NCBI RefSeq assembly: GCF_001983105.1
Contig: NZ_MOMC01000007.1
Location: 36,472 to 44,596 of the forward strand
From: Pseudofrankia asymbiotica
GTDB lineage: Bacteria > Actinomycetota > Actinomycetes > Frankiales > Frankiaceae
DNA: 8,125 bases
Direction: 5' to 3'
Within the stretch, counting starts at the first letter, position 1, and every line of letters starts with the position of its first letter. The position numbers and the translations under genes were made by a program. Below the pieces are notes generated by a model that was not told where the DNA came from, did not search any database, and worked only from the letters and a program-made list of their open reading frames with translations. This document shows, piece by piece, positions 1-6,300 of the stretch.

Positions 1-235
1 CTGGTCCGAGGAGACCGCCCGTCTCGGTCGCCAGCACAACGACGCGAACGTGCTCAGCCTGGGCGCGCGGATGCACGAGGTCGCCGAGGCGATCGCCTTC
101 GCCGAGGTGTTCCTGTCGACCCCGTTCTCCGACGAGGCCCGGCACACCCGCCGCCTGCGGATGCTGACCGCCTACGAGCGCACCGGCGAGCTCCCGCCCG
201 TCCCTTCGGGTGCCCCCGCCCCGCCCGCGGTCTGA
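1..235 (+). CDS. rpiB: Ribose-5-phosphate isomerase B, C-terminal part (5' end outside window)
   Basis: The frame is open from base 2 to the TGA at 233-235 and gives the last 77 residues. RpiB interconverts ribose-5-phosphate and ribulose-5-phosphate in the cytosolic non-oxidative pentose phosphate pathway. The segment starts WSEETARLGRQHNDAN and continues with GARMH, then STPFSDEARHTRR and AYERTGELPPVP, the characteristic C-terminal order of actinobacterial RpiB. In the family, the His-Asn of the HND motif and the Arg residues of GARMH and RHTRR lie at the sugar-phosphate site, and all are present. The protein ends in a short Pro/Ala tail. The last 64 nt overlap the 3' end of the opposing gene at 172-750. 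This looks like a housekeeping gene unrelated to the glycan genes downstream. The family call is firm; only the N-terminal half is unseen. Confidence 0.92.
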   Translation, partial: WSEETARLGRQHNDANVLSLGARMHEVAEAIAFAEVFLSTPFSDEARHTRRLRMLTAYERTGELPPVPSGAPAPPAV

Positions 236-750
236 CCGCGCCGGGCGGCCCAGCTCGGCGACGGCCGCCCGCTGAGCCGGGCGGGACTCGCCCGGTCGGC
301 CGATGCCCGATCCCGGTCCGGCGCGGGCCGGTCGGCGCCGGACCGCGCCTGGAACCGTTCGGCGATGGCCCTCTCGGCGCGGGCGACGTCGTCCGCGTCC
401 GGGCGGGCGACGTCACGAGCCCGCATCGCCGCGCTCAGGCTGAGCTTGCTGCGTCCGGCGCCGACGAGTCCGCGCAGCGCGCCGTCATTGTCGTCGCCGG
501 GCCGTCGTCCCCGCCCGCCTGTCGGCCGCGCCCGACTCTCCCGCGGCGGCGCGGTGGGCTCGTCGGCACTGGGGGAGGGCGGCGGCGCTGGCCAGCGCCG
601 CGACACCCGAGGCCGTGCGGGAGGGGCCTCGGGCGGCGGCTCCCCGCCGTGTCGGCCCTCGTGCTCTCCTTCGCGTGAGCCCTCGTGCGCGGCCTCGGGT
701 GCCCCGTCGCGCCGGCCGTCCCGCTTTCGGTCACGCCCAAGGCCAGCCAT
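172..750 (-). CDS. Conserved-looking actinobacterial hypothetical protein, low complexity
   Basis: This 192-residue protein has no recognised catalytic domain. Residues 1-85 are charged and Pro/Arg/Gly-rich. Residues about 88-133 form the only well-behaved stretch, with GALRGLVGAGRSKLSLS followed by AAMRARDVARPDADDVARAE. From memory, an 'AMRARDV.RP..DD...AE' block occurs in short actinobacterial proteins of unknown function; I cannot verify that here. The tail is again Pro/Ala/Arg-rich. The ATG at 748-750 is preceded by GGAGGA (complement of 754-759) three bases away, a good ribosome binding site that supports both gene and start. The 3' end overlaps rpiB by 64 nt in convergent orientation. 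No signal peptide or membrane segment is seen. Function unknown. The opposite-strand frame at 365-784 is Arg/Ser-rich and is judged to be its shadow. Confidence 0.55.
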   Translation of the reverse strand: MAGLGRDRKRDGRRDGAPEAAHEGSREGEHEGRHGGEPPPEAPPARPRVSRRWPAPPPSPSADEPTAPPRESRARPTGGRGRRPGDDNDGALRGLVGAGRSKLSLSAAMRARDVARPDADDVARAERAIAERFQARSGADRPAPDRDRASADRASPARLSGRPSPSWAARRGQTAGGAGAPEGTGGSSPVRS

Positions 751-788
751 GTCTCCTCCGTCCCCAGTCCGGCGGCTCCCATAAGCCG

Positions 789-803
789 CCCGCCCGCCCG
801 CCC
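789..803 (-). other. G-quadruplex-type motif (four GGG runs, one-base loops)
   Basis: CCC runs at 789-791, 793-795, 797-799 and 801-803 are separated by single G bases. The minus strand therefore reads GGG four times with one-base loops, a canonical G-quadruplex pattern. Two further GGG runs follow (complement of 811-813 and 818-820). It lies 39-53 bases upstream of the ATG of the minus-strand hypothetical gene, on that gene's coding strand. The pattern is visible; folding and any regulatory role are inference, and such runs also arise by chance in very GC-rich DNA. Confidence 0.45.
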
Positions 804-1082
804 GCCGCCGCCCGCCGCCCGCGCGACAGGCGACGGGCAGCCGACGACGGGAGAGCTCATTCTCCGGCGTGCCCGCCGGAGATGCGGCTGGTTTGCCCGT
901 GGAGCCGGCCTACCGAAAGCCATAGATGGCCCAACCGGAGCACTCCGGGCGAGCGATGGAGGCCGCTGACGGCTGACCGCGGTGACCGGCGGTGCGTGGG
1001 CGGGAGGCCGGGGGTGCGTGCGGATGGCGCGATGGGCCGCCGTGTCATGGGGGTGTGCACTTTCTGGGGTTTTTCAGGTAGT

Positions 1083-1107
1083 AGCGGTTTGTGTTGGATG
1101 TACCGCT
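1083..1107. repeat. Inverted repeat AGCGGT / ACCGCT upstream of the first GT2 gene
   Basis: AGCGGT (1083-1088) and ACCGCT (1102-1107) are perfect 6-bp arms separated by 13 bases. The repeat lies across the proposed -35 region and spacer of the candidate promoter at 1089-1116, a position that would suit an operator. No regulator is identified. Confidence 0.35.
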
Positions 1108-1116
1108 CCTTAACGT
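1089..1116 (+). promoter_or_regulatory. Candidate promoter of the first GT2 gene
   Basis: TTGTGT (1089-1094) and TAACGT (1111-1116) are separated by 16 bases. The second hexamer fits the TANNNT form of actinobacterial -10 boxes; the first is a partial -35 match. The pair sits in the AT-richest part of this intergenic region, about 200 bases upstream of the proposed start, which would give a long leader. Part of it (GGATGT followed by TTAAC 8 bases later) recurs upstream of the second GT2 gene. Confidence 0.35.
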
Positions 1117-1315
1117 CAATGCCGACATCAACGGATGAGCAACGACATGCCATCGGTCGACTTGCCTGCCAGGTTTGCGACGGATGGGTGGGTAGGGTTC
1201 CAGACGTCGGGCTCGTCCCTGGCCGATGTTTTTCGGCACATCAGCCCGAAGATGTTATTCGCGCGACGGCCGGCAGGCGCCTGTCGCACGGAGTCGGCGC
1301 AGCGTGGGGTGGGAC

Positions 1316-2206
1316 TTGGACCGGGTGCCCGTGAGCGTGGTCATTCCGGCGTTCAACGAGGCTCGCCGGCTCCCCTGGTCGCTCCCTGTGCTCGCGGACG
1401 TCCTACGCCGCTTTCCGGGTTCCGAGCTGATCGTCGTGGATGACGGCAGCACTGACGACACCTCCCGGATAGCCGGTGAACTGCTGCGCGACGTGCCGAA
1501 CAGCCGGGTGATCAGACTCCCCTGGAACAGCGGGAAGGGCGCCGCGATCCGGGTCGGCGTGGCCGCCGCCGTGGGCGAGGCGATCGTGTTCATGGACGCC
1601 GACCTGGCCTCCGACATCTCCGACCTTCCGCTGCTGCTGGCGGCGCTGGAGCATGCCGAGGTCGCGCTCGGCTCGCGCCGGCTCGGCCGGACCGCGGACC
1701 GCGCCGCCGCGCGCCGCCTGGGCAGCTGGGCGTTCAACCAGCTCACCCGCTCGCTGGTGTCTCTTGACCTTGCCGACACCCAGTGCGGCTTCAAGGCGTT
1801 CCGCCACGCCGAAGCAAAGGTTCTCTTCGGCCTGTCGCAGGCGAACGGGTTCGGCTTCGACGTCGAGGTGCTCAGCCTCGCGCGATCGCTCGGCTACCGG
1901 ATCGCCGAGATCCCGGTTCGCTGGTCGGAGGAGCCAGGCGGGACGTTCCGGGTCGTGCGGCACACCCCGGCGATGCTGGCCGAGCTCGCGCGGGCACGGC
2001 GCCATGCCCGCCGGAGCCTGCCAGGACGGCCGGTGGCACCCAGCGCGTGGCCGAACCGGGGCCGCGACGCCGCCGGGCCGCCGAAGCCGGCCACGGACCC
2101 GTCGCCGGCGGGCTCGCCCATCGCGCGGGCCGGGAGCCCGTTGCCAGCCGTGCCGACGCAGGTGCCGGCGCTGTCCCAGGAAGCCGGTCCCCTCCGCGGC
2201 GTGTGA
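1316..2206 (+). CDS. GT2 family glycosyltransferase, dolichyl-phosphate glucosyltransferase-like (paralogue 1)
   Basis: This 296-residue enzyme is predicted to move a hexose from a nucleotide sugar to a polyprenyl phosphate at the inner membrane face; the donor and acceptor are inferred from the Alg5/DPG synthase group. Visible motifs, numbered from the chosen start, are VVIPAFNEA (8-16), VVDDGS with D42 and D43 (nucleotide binding), GKGAA (73-77), the metal-binding DAD (94-96), GSRRLGR (119-125), DTQCGFKAF (154-162) and GFGFDVEVL (178-186). No transmembrane helix follows the catalytic domain, so it is probably soluble or peripheral. Residues about 232-296 are a Pro/Ala/Arg tail. The frame is open further upstream, but I chose TTG 1316: it aligns exactly with the start of the paralogue at 6301, and both have GGGG six bases upstream. 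GTG codons at 1304, 1325 and 1331 are alternatives. It is monocistronic and convergent with the GT4 gene. Confidence 0.88.
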   Translation: MDRVPVSVVIPAFNEARRLPWSLPVLADVLRRFPGSELIVVDDGSTDDTSRIAGELLRDVPNSRVIRLPWNSGKGAAIRVGVAAAVGEAIVFMDADLASDISDLPLLLAALEHAEVALGSRRLGRTADRAAARRLGSWAFNQLTRSLVSLDLADTQCGFKAFRHAEAKVLFGLSQANGFGFDVEVLSLARSLGYRIAEIPVRWSEEPGGTFRVVRHTPAMLAELARARRHARRSLPGRPVAPSAWPNRGRDAAGPPKPATDPSPAGSPIARAGSPLPAVPTQVPALSQEAGPLRGV

Positions 2207-2228
2207 CGCGACCGGCGTGACGGCGAGA

Positions 2229-2245
2229 CGCCGGCGGCGCCGGCG
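2229..2245. terminator. GC hairpin between convergent GT2 and GT4 genes, possible bidirectional terminator
   Basis: CGCCGGC (2229-2235), loop GGC, GCCGGCG (2239-2245): a 7-bp perfect stem 22 bases after the GT2 stop. No T run follows. A weaker GCCGC/GCGGC hairpin (2301-2315) lies nearer the GT4 stop. The position between two gene ends suggests termination, but such GC palindromes are common in this DNA. Confidence 0.4.
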
Positions 2246-2369
2246 GCGGCGGGCCGGTCCCGGTCCGCCCACCCCAAGCCCGTCGCCGGTCTGGGCGCGT
2301 GCCGCCGCCAGCGGCGCCCGCCGGGTATCCCCTGGCTATGACGCGGACTCCTGGCCGTGCGCGAGCCGG

Positions 2370-3968
2370 TCAGCGGTCGGCGGCGATGCTGGGGGAGACG
2401 GTGCCCTCCCAGCTGGCGCCCACGGGCTGCGTGTAGGAGTCGGAGGACCAGGCCCGGCCGGTGGCGAGGAGCAGGTCGGTGCCGGTGGCGGGACGCAGGA
2501 GCGCGGTGTGAACGGGGACGCCGGCCCGGGTGAGCGCCGCGCGAGCCTGGGCCGGCGACGCGCCGTAGAGGAGCGCCACCGCGCCGTCGGCTGGTGTCCC
2601 GGCCGGCGGCTCGCTTCCTTCCGCGAAGCTTGCCCGGTAGACGAGGTCCGTGCGGCGCAGCCGTGGTGTCGGCTCGTCGCGCCCCAGTGGGAACCGGACG
2701 AGAGTGACGGCGTCGTCGGGCCGGCGGCGGTCGCGCCGGTCGCGGCGGTCGGCGCGGGCCAGCTCGGCGTCAAGGACCGTAGCGAGCAGTGCGGCGGTCG
2801 CCTCCCAGCGGAACCCGGCGGCCCACCGGCGCGCGCCGGCGCGCAGCGCGGCCGCGCGGGCCGGGTCGCGCAGCTCGGTGAGCGCCAGATCGACGGTCTC
2901 GGCGAGCCGCGCGGGTGTGTCCAGCAGCCAGCCGGTCTCGCCGTCGCGGACCGCGTCCCGCAGTCCCGGCACCCGGAAGGCGACGGCCGGGACCCCCAGC
3001 GCGTTCGCCTCCAGCACGGACAGCCCCCAGCCCTCGCCGTGCGACGGGTTGACCGTCAGCCAGGCACGGGCCAGCAGCGTGTCGCGGGTCGCCGCGTCGG
3101 TGTGGCCATGCCAGCGGAGAACCGCGCCGCTGTCCGGGCCGCCCTGGTCCAGGCCGAGCTCGCCAGCGCGCGCGGTCAGCCGTTCCCGGTCAGGGCCGTC
3201 GCCGATGAGGTGCACCACCAGGCCGGGATGGCGCGCGGCCAGTGCGGGAATCGCCTCGAGCAGCAGGTGCAGCCGCTTGTGCGGGACCAGTCGGCCGACG
3301 CAGACGACCGTCGGGCTCGCCGCCTGGCCGGTGTCGGCGGGGACGGTCGCCGGGGTCACCCCGTTGGGGACGAGGAAGCGCGGTCCGGGCAGGCCCAGCA
3401 CGGTACGTGCCTCGTCCCGCGTCGACGGGGACACAGCCACGACCGGGCGGCGCCGGTAGACCCAGCGGCTGCCGGGCGCCTCGAGCAGCTGGCCCACCCG
3501 GGCGACCGGGCCGGGGAAGAACAGCGGGAACTGCTTCTGGTGCACGTGGTGGAGCACCTGCACGACCGGGGTGGCCGCGGGCAGCACCAGCGGGCTGAAG
3601 AACGGGATCCCGTTCTGGCAGTCGACCACCGCGTCGACGCCGCGCGGTGACCTGGCGAGCCGGGCCAGCCGGCGAAGCACCGACGGGTACACGCCGAACG
3701 CGCCGCCGCCGCGGTGGACCATGACGCCGTCCGCGTCGGCCAGGACCGGCAGCCCCGGCGGCTGGGCCGTCAGCAGCGTGACCTTCACCCCGGCGGCCGC
3801 GAACAGCGCGGCGACCGACTGGCAGAACAGCTCGGCGCCGCCCGCCTGGGGATGCTCCAGATCCCGCCAGTTCAGGAAGACCACGTGCCGGCCGGCCAGC
3901 CGGCCGACCGCGCGAGCCGCGGCGTCGGCGGGCGGCTGCTCGCCGGGCGCGTAGGCAGAGGTGCCCAC
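2370..3968 (-). CDS. GT4 family (GT-B fold) glycosyltransferase with unassigned C-terminal extension
   Basis: This 532-residue protein is a retaining GT4 enzyme that should add a sugar from a nucleotide donor to a glycan or lipid acceptor in the cytosol. The N-terminal acceptor domain has FLNWRDLEHPQAGGAE (31-46), a common start of actinobacterial GT4 proteins. The donor half begins near 219 with VVCVGRLVPHKR (221-232; R226 and K231 are the expected phosphate-binding pair), then LIGDGPD (254-260), HGEGWGLSVLEA with the E-x7-E pair E312/E320, and DGETGWLL (342-349). The family domain ends near 400. Residues about 405-415 are Asp/Arg repeats, and 416-532 match nothing I know. No signal peptide or membrane helix is seen. 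The start is GTG (3966-3968), with AAGGA about ten bases upstream. It is divergent from the flippase and convergent with the first GT2. Substrate unknown. Confidence 0.88.
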   Translation of the reverse strand: MGTSAYAPGEQPPADAAARAVGRLAGRHVVFLNWRDLEHPQAGGAELFCQSVAALFAAAGVKVTLLTAQPPGLPVLADADGVMVHRGGGAFGVYPSVLRRLARLARSPRGVDAVVDCQNGIPFFSPLVLPAATPVVQVLHHVHQKQFPLFFPGPVARVGQLLEAPGSRWVYRRRPVVAVSPSTRDEARTVLGLPGPRFLVPNGVTPATVPADTGQAASPTVVCVGRLVPHKRLHLLLEAIPALAARHPGLVVHLIGDGPDRERLTARAGELGLDQGGPDSGAVLRWHGHTDAATRDTLLARAWLTVNPSHGEGWGLSVLEANALGVPAVAFRVPGLRDAVRDGETGWLLDTPARLAETVDLALTELRDPARAAALRAGARRWAAGFRWEATAALLATVLDAELARADRRDRRDRRRPDDAVTLVRFPLGRDEPTPRLRRTDLVYRASFAEGSEPPAGTPADGAVALLYGASPAQARAALTRAGVPVHTALLRPATGTDLLLATGRAWSSDSYTQPVGASWEGTVSPSIAADR

Positions 3969-4338
3969 AGGTCGTCCGTCCTTCCTCGTCGGCGGCCCAT
4001 GGCCGGCCCGCGGTCACGCGGCCCGCGCCGGACACCCCAGACATCCACGACTTTAAGGGGCCAAGCGGCGCGATCCCGCGCAACCCCGTCCGGATGAGGC
4101 CTCAGCGCGATCCAGCCACCGATGGTGACAGCACATCAGCCCCGGATCCCCGGCGGGGAGCAGGGTTCCTGCCGGATCGCGAAGTGATCTGGAGGTCGGG
4201 CTCAGCGCCCGACTCGGGGCGAGCGCGTGCGGCGCCTCGCCCCGCCAGCGGCGCCCCAAGGCCGAGTCATACGATTGCGCGGGTCTTGGGCCGACATGGC
4301 CGGCCGGAGACTGTTACCCGGCGTAGTGGGAGAGGGCG
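3969..4338. promoter_or_regulatory. Divergent intergenic region between GT4 (-) and flippase (+)
   Basis: These 370 bases must hold promoters for both genes. TAAAGT (complement of 4050-4055) is a possible -10 box for the GT4 gene, and TACGAT (4270-4275) one for the flippase gene; both fit TANNNT, but neither has a convincing -35 partner. The flippase ribosome binding site GGGAGAGGG lies just before its ATG. Two adjacent hairpins at 4195-4244 are listed separately. No reading frame here gives a recognisable protein. Confidence 0.5.
4195..4244. other. Two back-to-back perfect hairpins upstream of the flippase gene
   Basis: Hairpin 1: GTCGGGC (4195-4201), loop TCAGC, GCCCGAC (4207-4213), 7 perfect pairs. 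Hairpin 2 starts one base later: CGGGGCGAG (4215-4223), 12-base loop, CTCGCCCCG (4236-4244), 9 perfect pairs. Together they form a compact double stem-loop about 95 bases before the flippase ATG. It could be a transcriptional stop for antisense or read-through RNA, a structured leader, or a protein-binding site. Position relative to the unknown transcription start decides between these. Confidence 0.5.
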
Positions 4339-6006
4339 ATGGCGCTGGCGGTTCGGCGGGATCTCGTCGCCGAGCTGCTGCGTGGCCCGGCGACCCTCGC
4401 CATCGCCGGCGTCGTGACCAACGGCTTCAACCTGATCATGAACCTGGTGCTCGCCCGGGCGCTTGATACGACCGGTTACGGCGCCTTCGGCGTTCAGACC
4501 AACATTTTCATGATCCTGTCGGTTGTCGGTACGGCGGTGCTGACGGCGACCGTGCACCGCGAGTCGGCCCAGATCGGCGACACCCGCCGTGAGCGGCGTA
4601 CCTGGATCCGCCAACTACGCAACGTCACCTGGGCTGCGATCCTGGTCGCCTCGCTCCTGTCACTCGCGTTGTGCAAGCCGATCGCGGTCGTGCTGTCCTA
4701 CCCGCACCCGTTCGCGATCGCCGAGGCGGCCGTCGCCGCCGCGATCTGGGTGGCGCTCTGCGTCGAGCGCGGCCTCCTGCAGGCCAGAGGCAACTACCCG
4801 GCGCTGGCGCGCAACCTGGTCTTCGAGTCGGCCTTCCGGATCACCTGCGTCGTCGCCCTCGTCTCGGCGGGTCTCGGCGTGAACGGCGCCGGTCTCGCCC
4901 TCGCTCTCGGCTGCCTCGCCGGCGGCGAGCACGCCCGCCACGCGGTCGCGCGCACGCCGTCGCTGATCCGCTCCCTGGGCACCCGGCTGAGTGAGCGGAC
5001 CGAGGGCGTCACGCCCACGGCGACGGGGCCGATCCCGATCGTGCCGGTGGCGGCGTCGCCCCGGCGTACCAGGGACAGCCTGGTCGCCGAGTCGTCGGTC
5101 GCGCTGGCCACGCTGGTGCCGCTCGCGCTGCTGCAGAACATGGACGTCGTCATCGTCGGCTGGCGCAACCCGAGCGGCATCGGCGGCTACGCGGCGATCT
5201 CCACCGCCTGCAAGGTGCCGGTGTTCATCGGCCTGGCGGTGGCCAACTTCCTGCTGCCAGAGGCCGCCCGCCGGCGCAGGGAGGGCCTGCCGGCCGGGCG
5301 GGCGCTCGCGATGGCGCTGGTGTTCGTGGTGACCCCGGGGCTGTTCCTCGCCGCCGTCGGCGCGGTCGCCGGCCGCCAGATGCTCTCCCTGGTGTTCGGT
5401 CCCGACCTCGCGGTGGCGGCGCCGGCGCTGTGGGTGCTGGCGATCGCGATGACGTGCCTCGCGGCCACCCTGATGTTCGCCACCTACCTGCTCGGCGCCG
5501 GCTACCGGAAGATCGTCTGGGCGCTTGCCTGCTGCACCCCGCTGACCGCGGTCGTGCTCACGCTCGCGGGCGGCGTGGTGATGCGGACGGCCCTGGCGGG
5601 CCTCGCCTGCCAGGCGGTCACGGCCGCCGTCGCCGGCGCGCTCGTGTACCGGCTGCACAGTCACCACCTCACCCCCGCCGCGACCGCCGCGACCGCCGCG
5701 ACCGCCGCGACCGCCGCGACCGCCGCGGCCCGCCATGTCGGTACCAACGAGGTGGGAAGGGGAGCGGAGGCCGCTTTCCCGGAGCCCGTCTCCGTGGAAG
5801 TCGCTCCCGCGGACGCCGCCTCGACGGACGCCGCCTCGACGGACGCCGCCCCGACGGAAGGCGGCTCTCGCCCCGCCCCGGTATCGGGCACGGCGGACGT
5901 ACCGGGTCTGACCGGGGCGAACAAGCCATTTGATGCGCCAGCGGCACAGACCCGGCATGATCTGACGGGGCACGAGCGGCCCTCGCCGAGTGTGACGGCG
6001 AACTGA
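4339..6006 (+). CDS. MOP superfamily polysaccharide/lipid-linked oligosaccharide flippase (PST type)
   Basis: This 555-residue integral membrane protein is predicted to flip lipid-linked glycan from the inner to the outer leaflet. About 12 hydrophobic segments are visible: six within residues 15-196, an Arg/Pro-rich hydrophilic loop (about 197-250), and six more up to about residue 444. The N-terminus (LAIAGVVTNGFNLIMNLVLA, then TTGYGAFGVQ) has the usual opening of PST-type exporters, in which an 'LG..GYG.F' turn follows TM1. TM7 contains LLQNMDVVIVGW, the typical 'D..ivg' position of the second half. Residues 447-555 are a hydrophilic Ala/Thr/Pro tail with two tandem repeats, atypical for the family and probably cytoplasmic. 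ATG 4339 has GGGAGAGGG just upstream. It is the only gene in its unit. The substrate is unknown; nearby glycosyltransferases suggest a glycolipid or exopolysaccharide unit. Confidence 0.85.
   Translation: MALAVRRDLVAELLRGPATLAIAGVVTNGFNLIMNLVLARALDTTGYGAFGVQTNIFMILSVVGTAVLTATVHRESAQIGDTRRERRTWIRQLRNVTWAAILVASLLSLALCKPIAVVLSYPHPFAIAEAAVAAAIWVALCVERGLLQARGNYPALARNLVFESAFRITCVVALVSAGLGVNGAGLALALGCLAGGEHARHAVARTPSLIRSLGTRLSERTEGVTPTATGPIPIVPVAASPRRTRDSLVAESSVALATLVPLALLQNMDVVIVGWRNPSGIGGYAAISTACKVPVFIGLAVANFLLPEAARRRREGLPAGRALAMALVFVVTPGLFLAAVGAVAGRQMLSLVFGPDLAVAAPALWVLAIAMTCLAATLMFATYLLGAGYRKIVWALACCTPLTAVVLTLAGGVVMRTALAGLACQAVTAAVAGALVYRLHSHHLTPAATAATAATAATAATAAARHVGTNEVGRGAEAAFPEPVSVEVAPADAASTDAASTDAAPTEGGSRPAPVSGTADVPGLTGANKPFDAPAAQTRHDLTGHERPSPSVTAN
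5677..5727 (+). repeat. 9-bp tandem repeat (GCCGCGACC, 5 full copies plus 6 bases)
   Basis: Five perfect copies and a partial sixth lie in frame in the flippase gene, encoding Ala-Ala-Thr units from residue 447. Since the unit is a multiple of three, copy-number changes would alter tail length without breaking the frame. Confidence 0.95.
5812..5856 (+). repeat. 15-bp tandem repeat (GACGCCGCCTCGACG, 3 copies)
   Basis: Copies at 5812-5826, 5827-5841 and 5842-5856; the third has one T-to-C change (5851). They encode Asp-Ala-Ala-Ser-Thr, with Pro for Ser in the last copy, in the flippase tail. This is a second, unrelated in-frame repeat in the same tail. Confidence 0.95.
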
Positions 6007-6010
6007 CTCG

Positions 6011-6041
6011 CCGAGACCGCGGCCGTGTCGGGCCGGCTCGG
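6011..6041 (+). terminator. Possible terminator after the flippase gene
   Basis: Outer arms CCGAG (6011-6015) and CTCGG (6037-6041) enclose a second stem CGGCC (6020-6024) / GGCCG (6031-6035) with loop GTGTCG. It begins five bases after the stop codon. It lacks a T run, which is usual for high-GC actinobacteria. Confidence 0.4.
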
Positions 6042-6300
6042 GGCACAGCTCCACTGCGCCCGATCACGGGGCGGTAGTAGCTGAGGGCGGTCACGATACG
6101 TCACGATCGCGGGGGTCGGACGTGTGGATGTCACGCAAAGTTAACAGACATAAAAAGTGCGCGTCCACGGACGAATGGCTACAGTACTGACACGCTTGAC
6201 ACACTATGTAGTAGATGTCTGTCTGTTCAGCGGCCGGAAGCTGGCGCCCGACGGCCCAACATGCCCTGTTGTTCATCTGTTGACACGGCGGGGGTTTTTG
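6042..6300 (+). promoter_or_regulatory. AT-richer regulatory region of the second GT2 gene
   Basis: Bases 6121-6240 count to exactly 50% GC. The region holds GGTAGTAGC (6073-6081), GTCACGAT twice, 10 bases apart (6090-6097, 6100-6107), GTGTGGATGT (6122-6131) followed 9 bases later by TTAAC (6141-6145), and the palindrome CGTCC-AC-GGACG (6162-6173). TGACAC occurs at 6188, 6197 and 6281. TTGACA (6196-6201) is a perfect -35 hexamer, but no TANNNT lies at 16-18 bases. TACAGT (6180-6185) could be a -10 box without a good -35. GGTAGTAGC and the GGATGT/TTAAC block also occur upstream of the first GT2. The exact promoter is unresolved. Confidence 0.45.

Larger units (their letters stand above)
751..1315. 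other. Intergenic region between divergent genes, no convincing CDS
   Basis: These 565 bases separate the hypothetical gene (-) from the first GT2 gene (+). The part next to the hypothetical gene is extremely C-rich and includes a run of CCCG repeats at 789-820. From about 1061 the composition changes: 1061-1260 counts to about 54% GC, while the flanking genes are around 70% or more. This AT-richer part contains a candidate promoter and an inverted repeat. Short open frames here on both strands give unrecognisable Arg/Pro-rich or mixed peptides without good ribosome binding sites. Confidence 0.6.

Noticed and set aside
1226..1315. N-terminal extension of the first GT2 by 30 residues
   Set aside because: The residues are not conserved in paralogue 2, the base composition is that of the AT-richer intergenic region, and TTG 1316 is better supported.
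1653..3650. Very long plus-strand open frame (665 codons) across the first GT2 end and the GT4 gene
   Set aside because: It runs across the GT2 in another frame and antisense to the GT4. The product is Arg/Pro/Ala-rich without motifs, while both overlapped genes have clear catalytic motifs.
5677..5856. Repeat array considered as a CRISPR or origin iteron array
   Set aside because: The repeats are 9 and 15 bases, directly abutting without spacers, and in frame with codons of the flippase tail.
4660..6054. Minus-strand open frame of 464 codons opposite the flippase
   Set aside because: It is an Arg/Gly/His-rich antisense shadow in high-GC DNA; the flippase frame has clear membrane segments.
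6280..6285. TTGACA hexamer as a -35 box
   Set aside because: It lies only 15 bases before the GTG start, leaving no room for a -10 box and leader; probably a chance match.
6157..6300. N-terminal extension of the second GT2 by 48 residues from an upstream start
   Set aside because: The extension has no counterpart in the paralogue, lies in DNA of about 50% GC with promoter-like repeats, and the GTG at 6301 has a good ribosome binding site.
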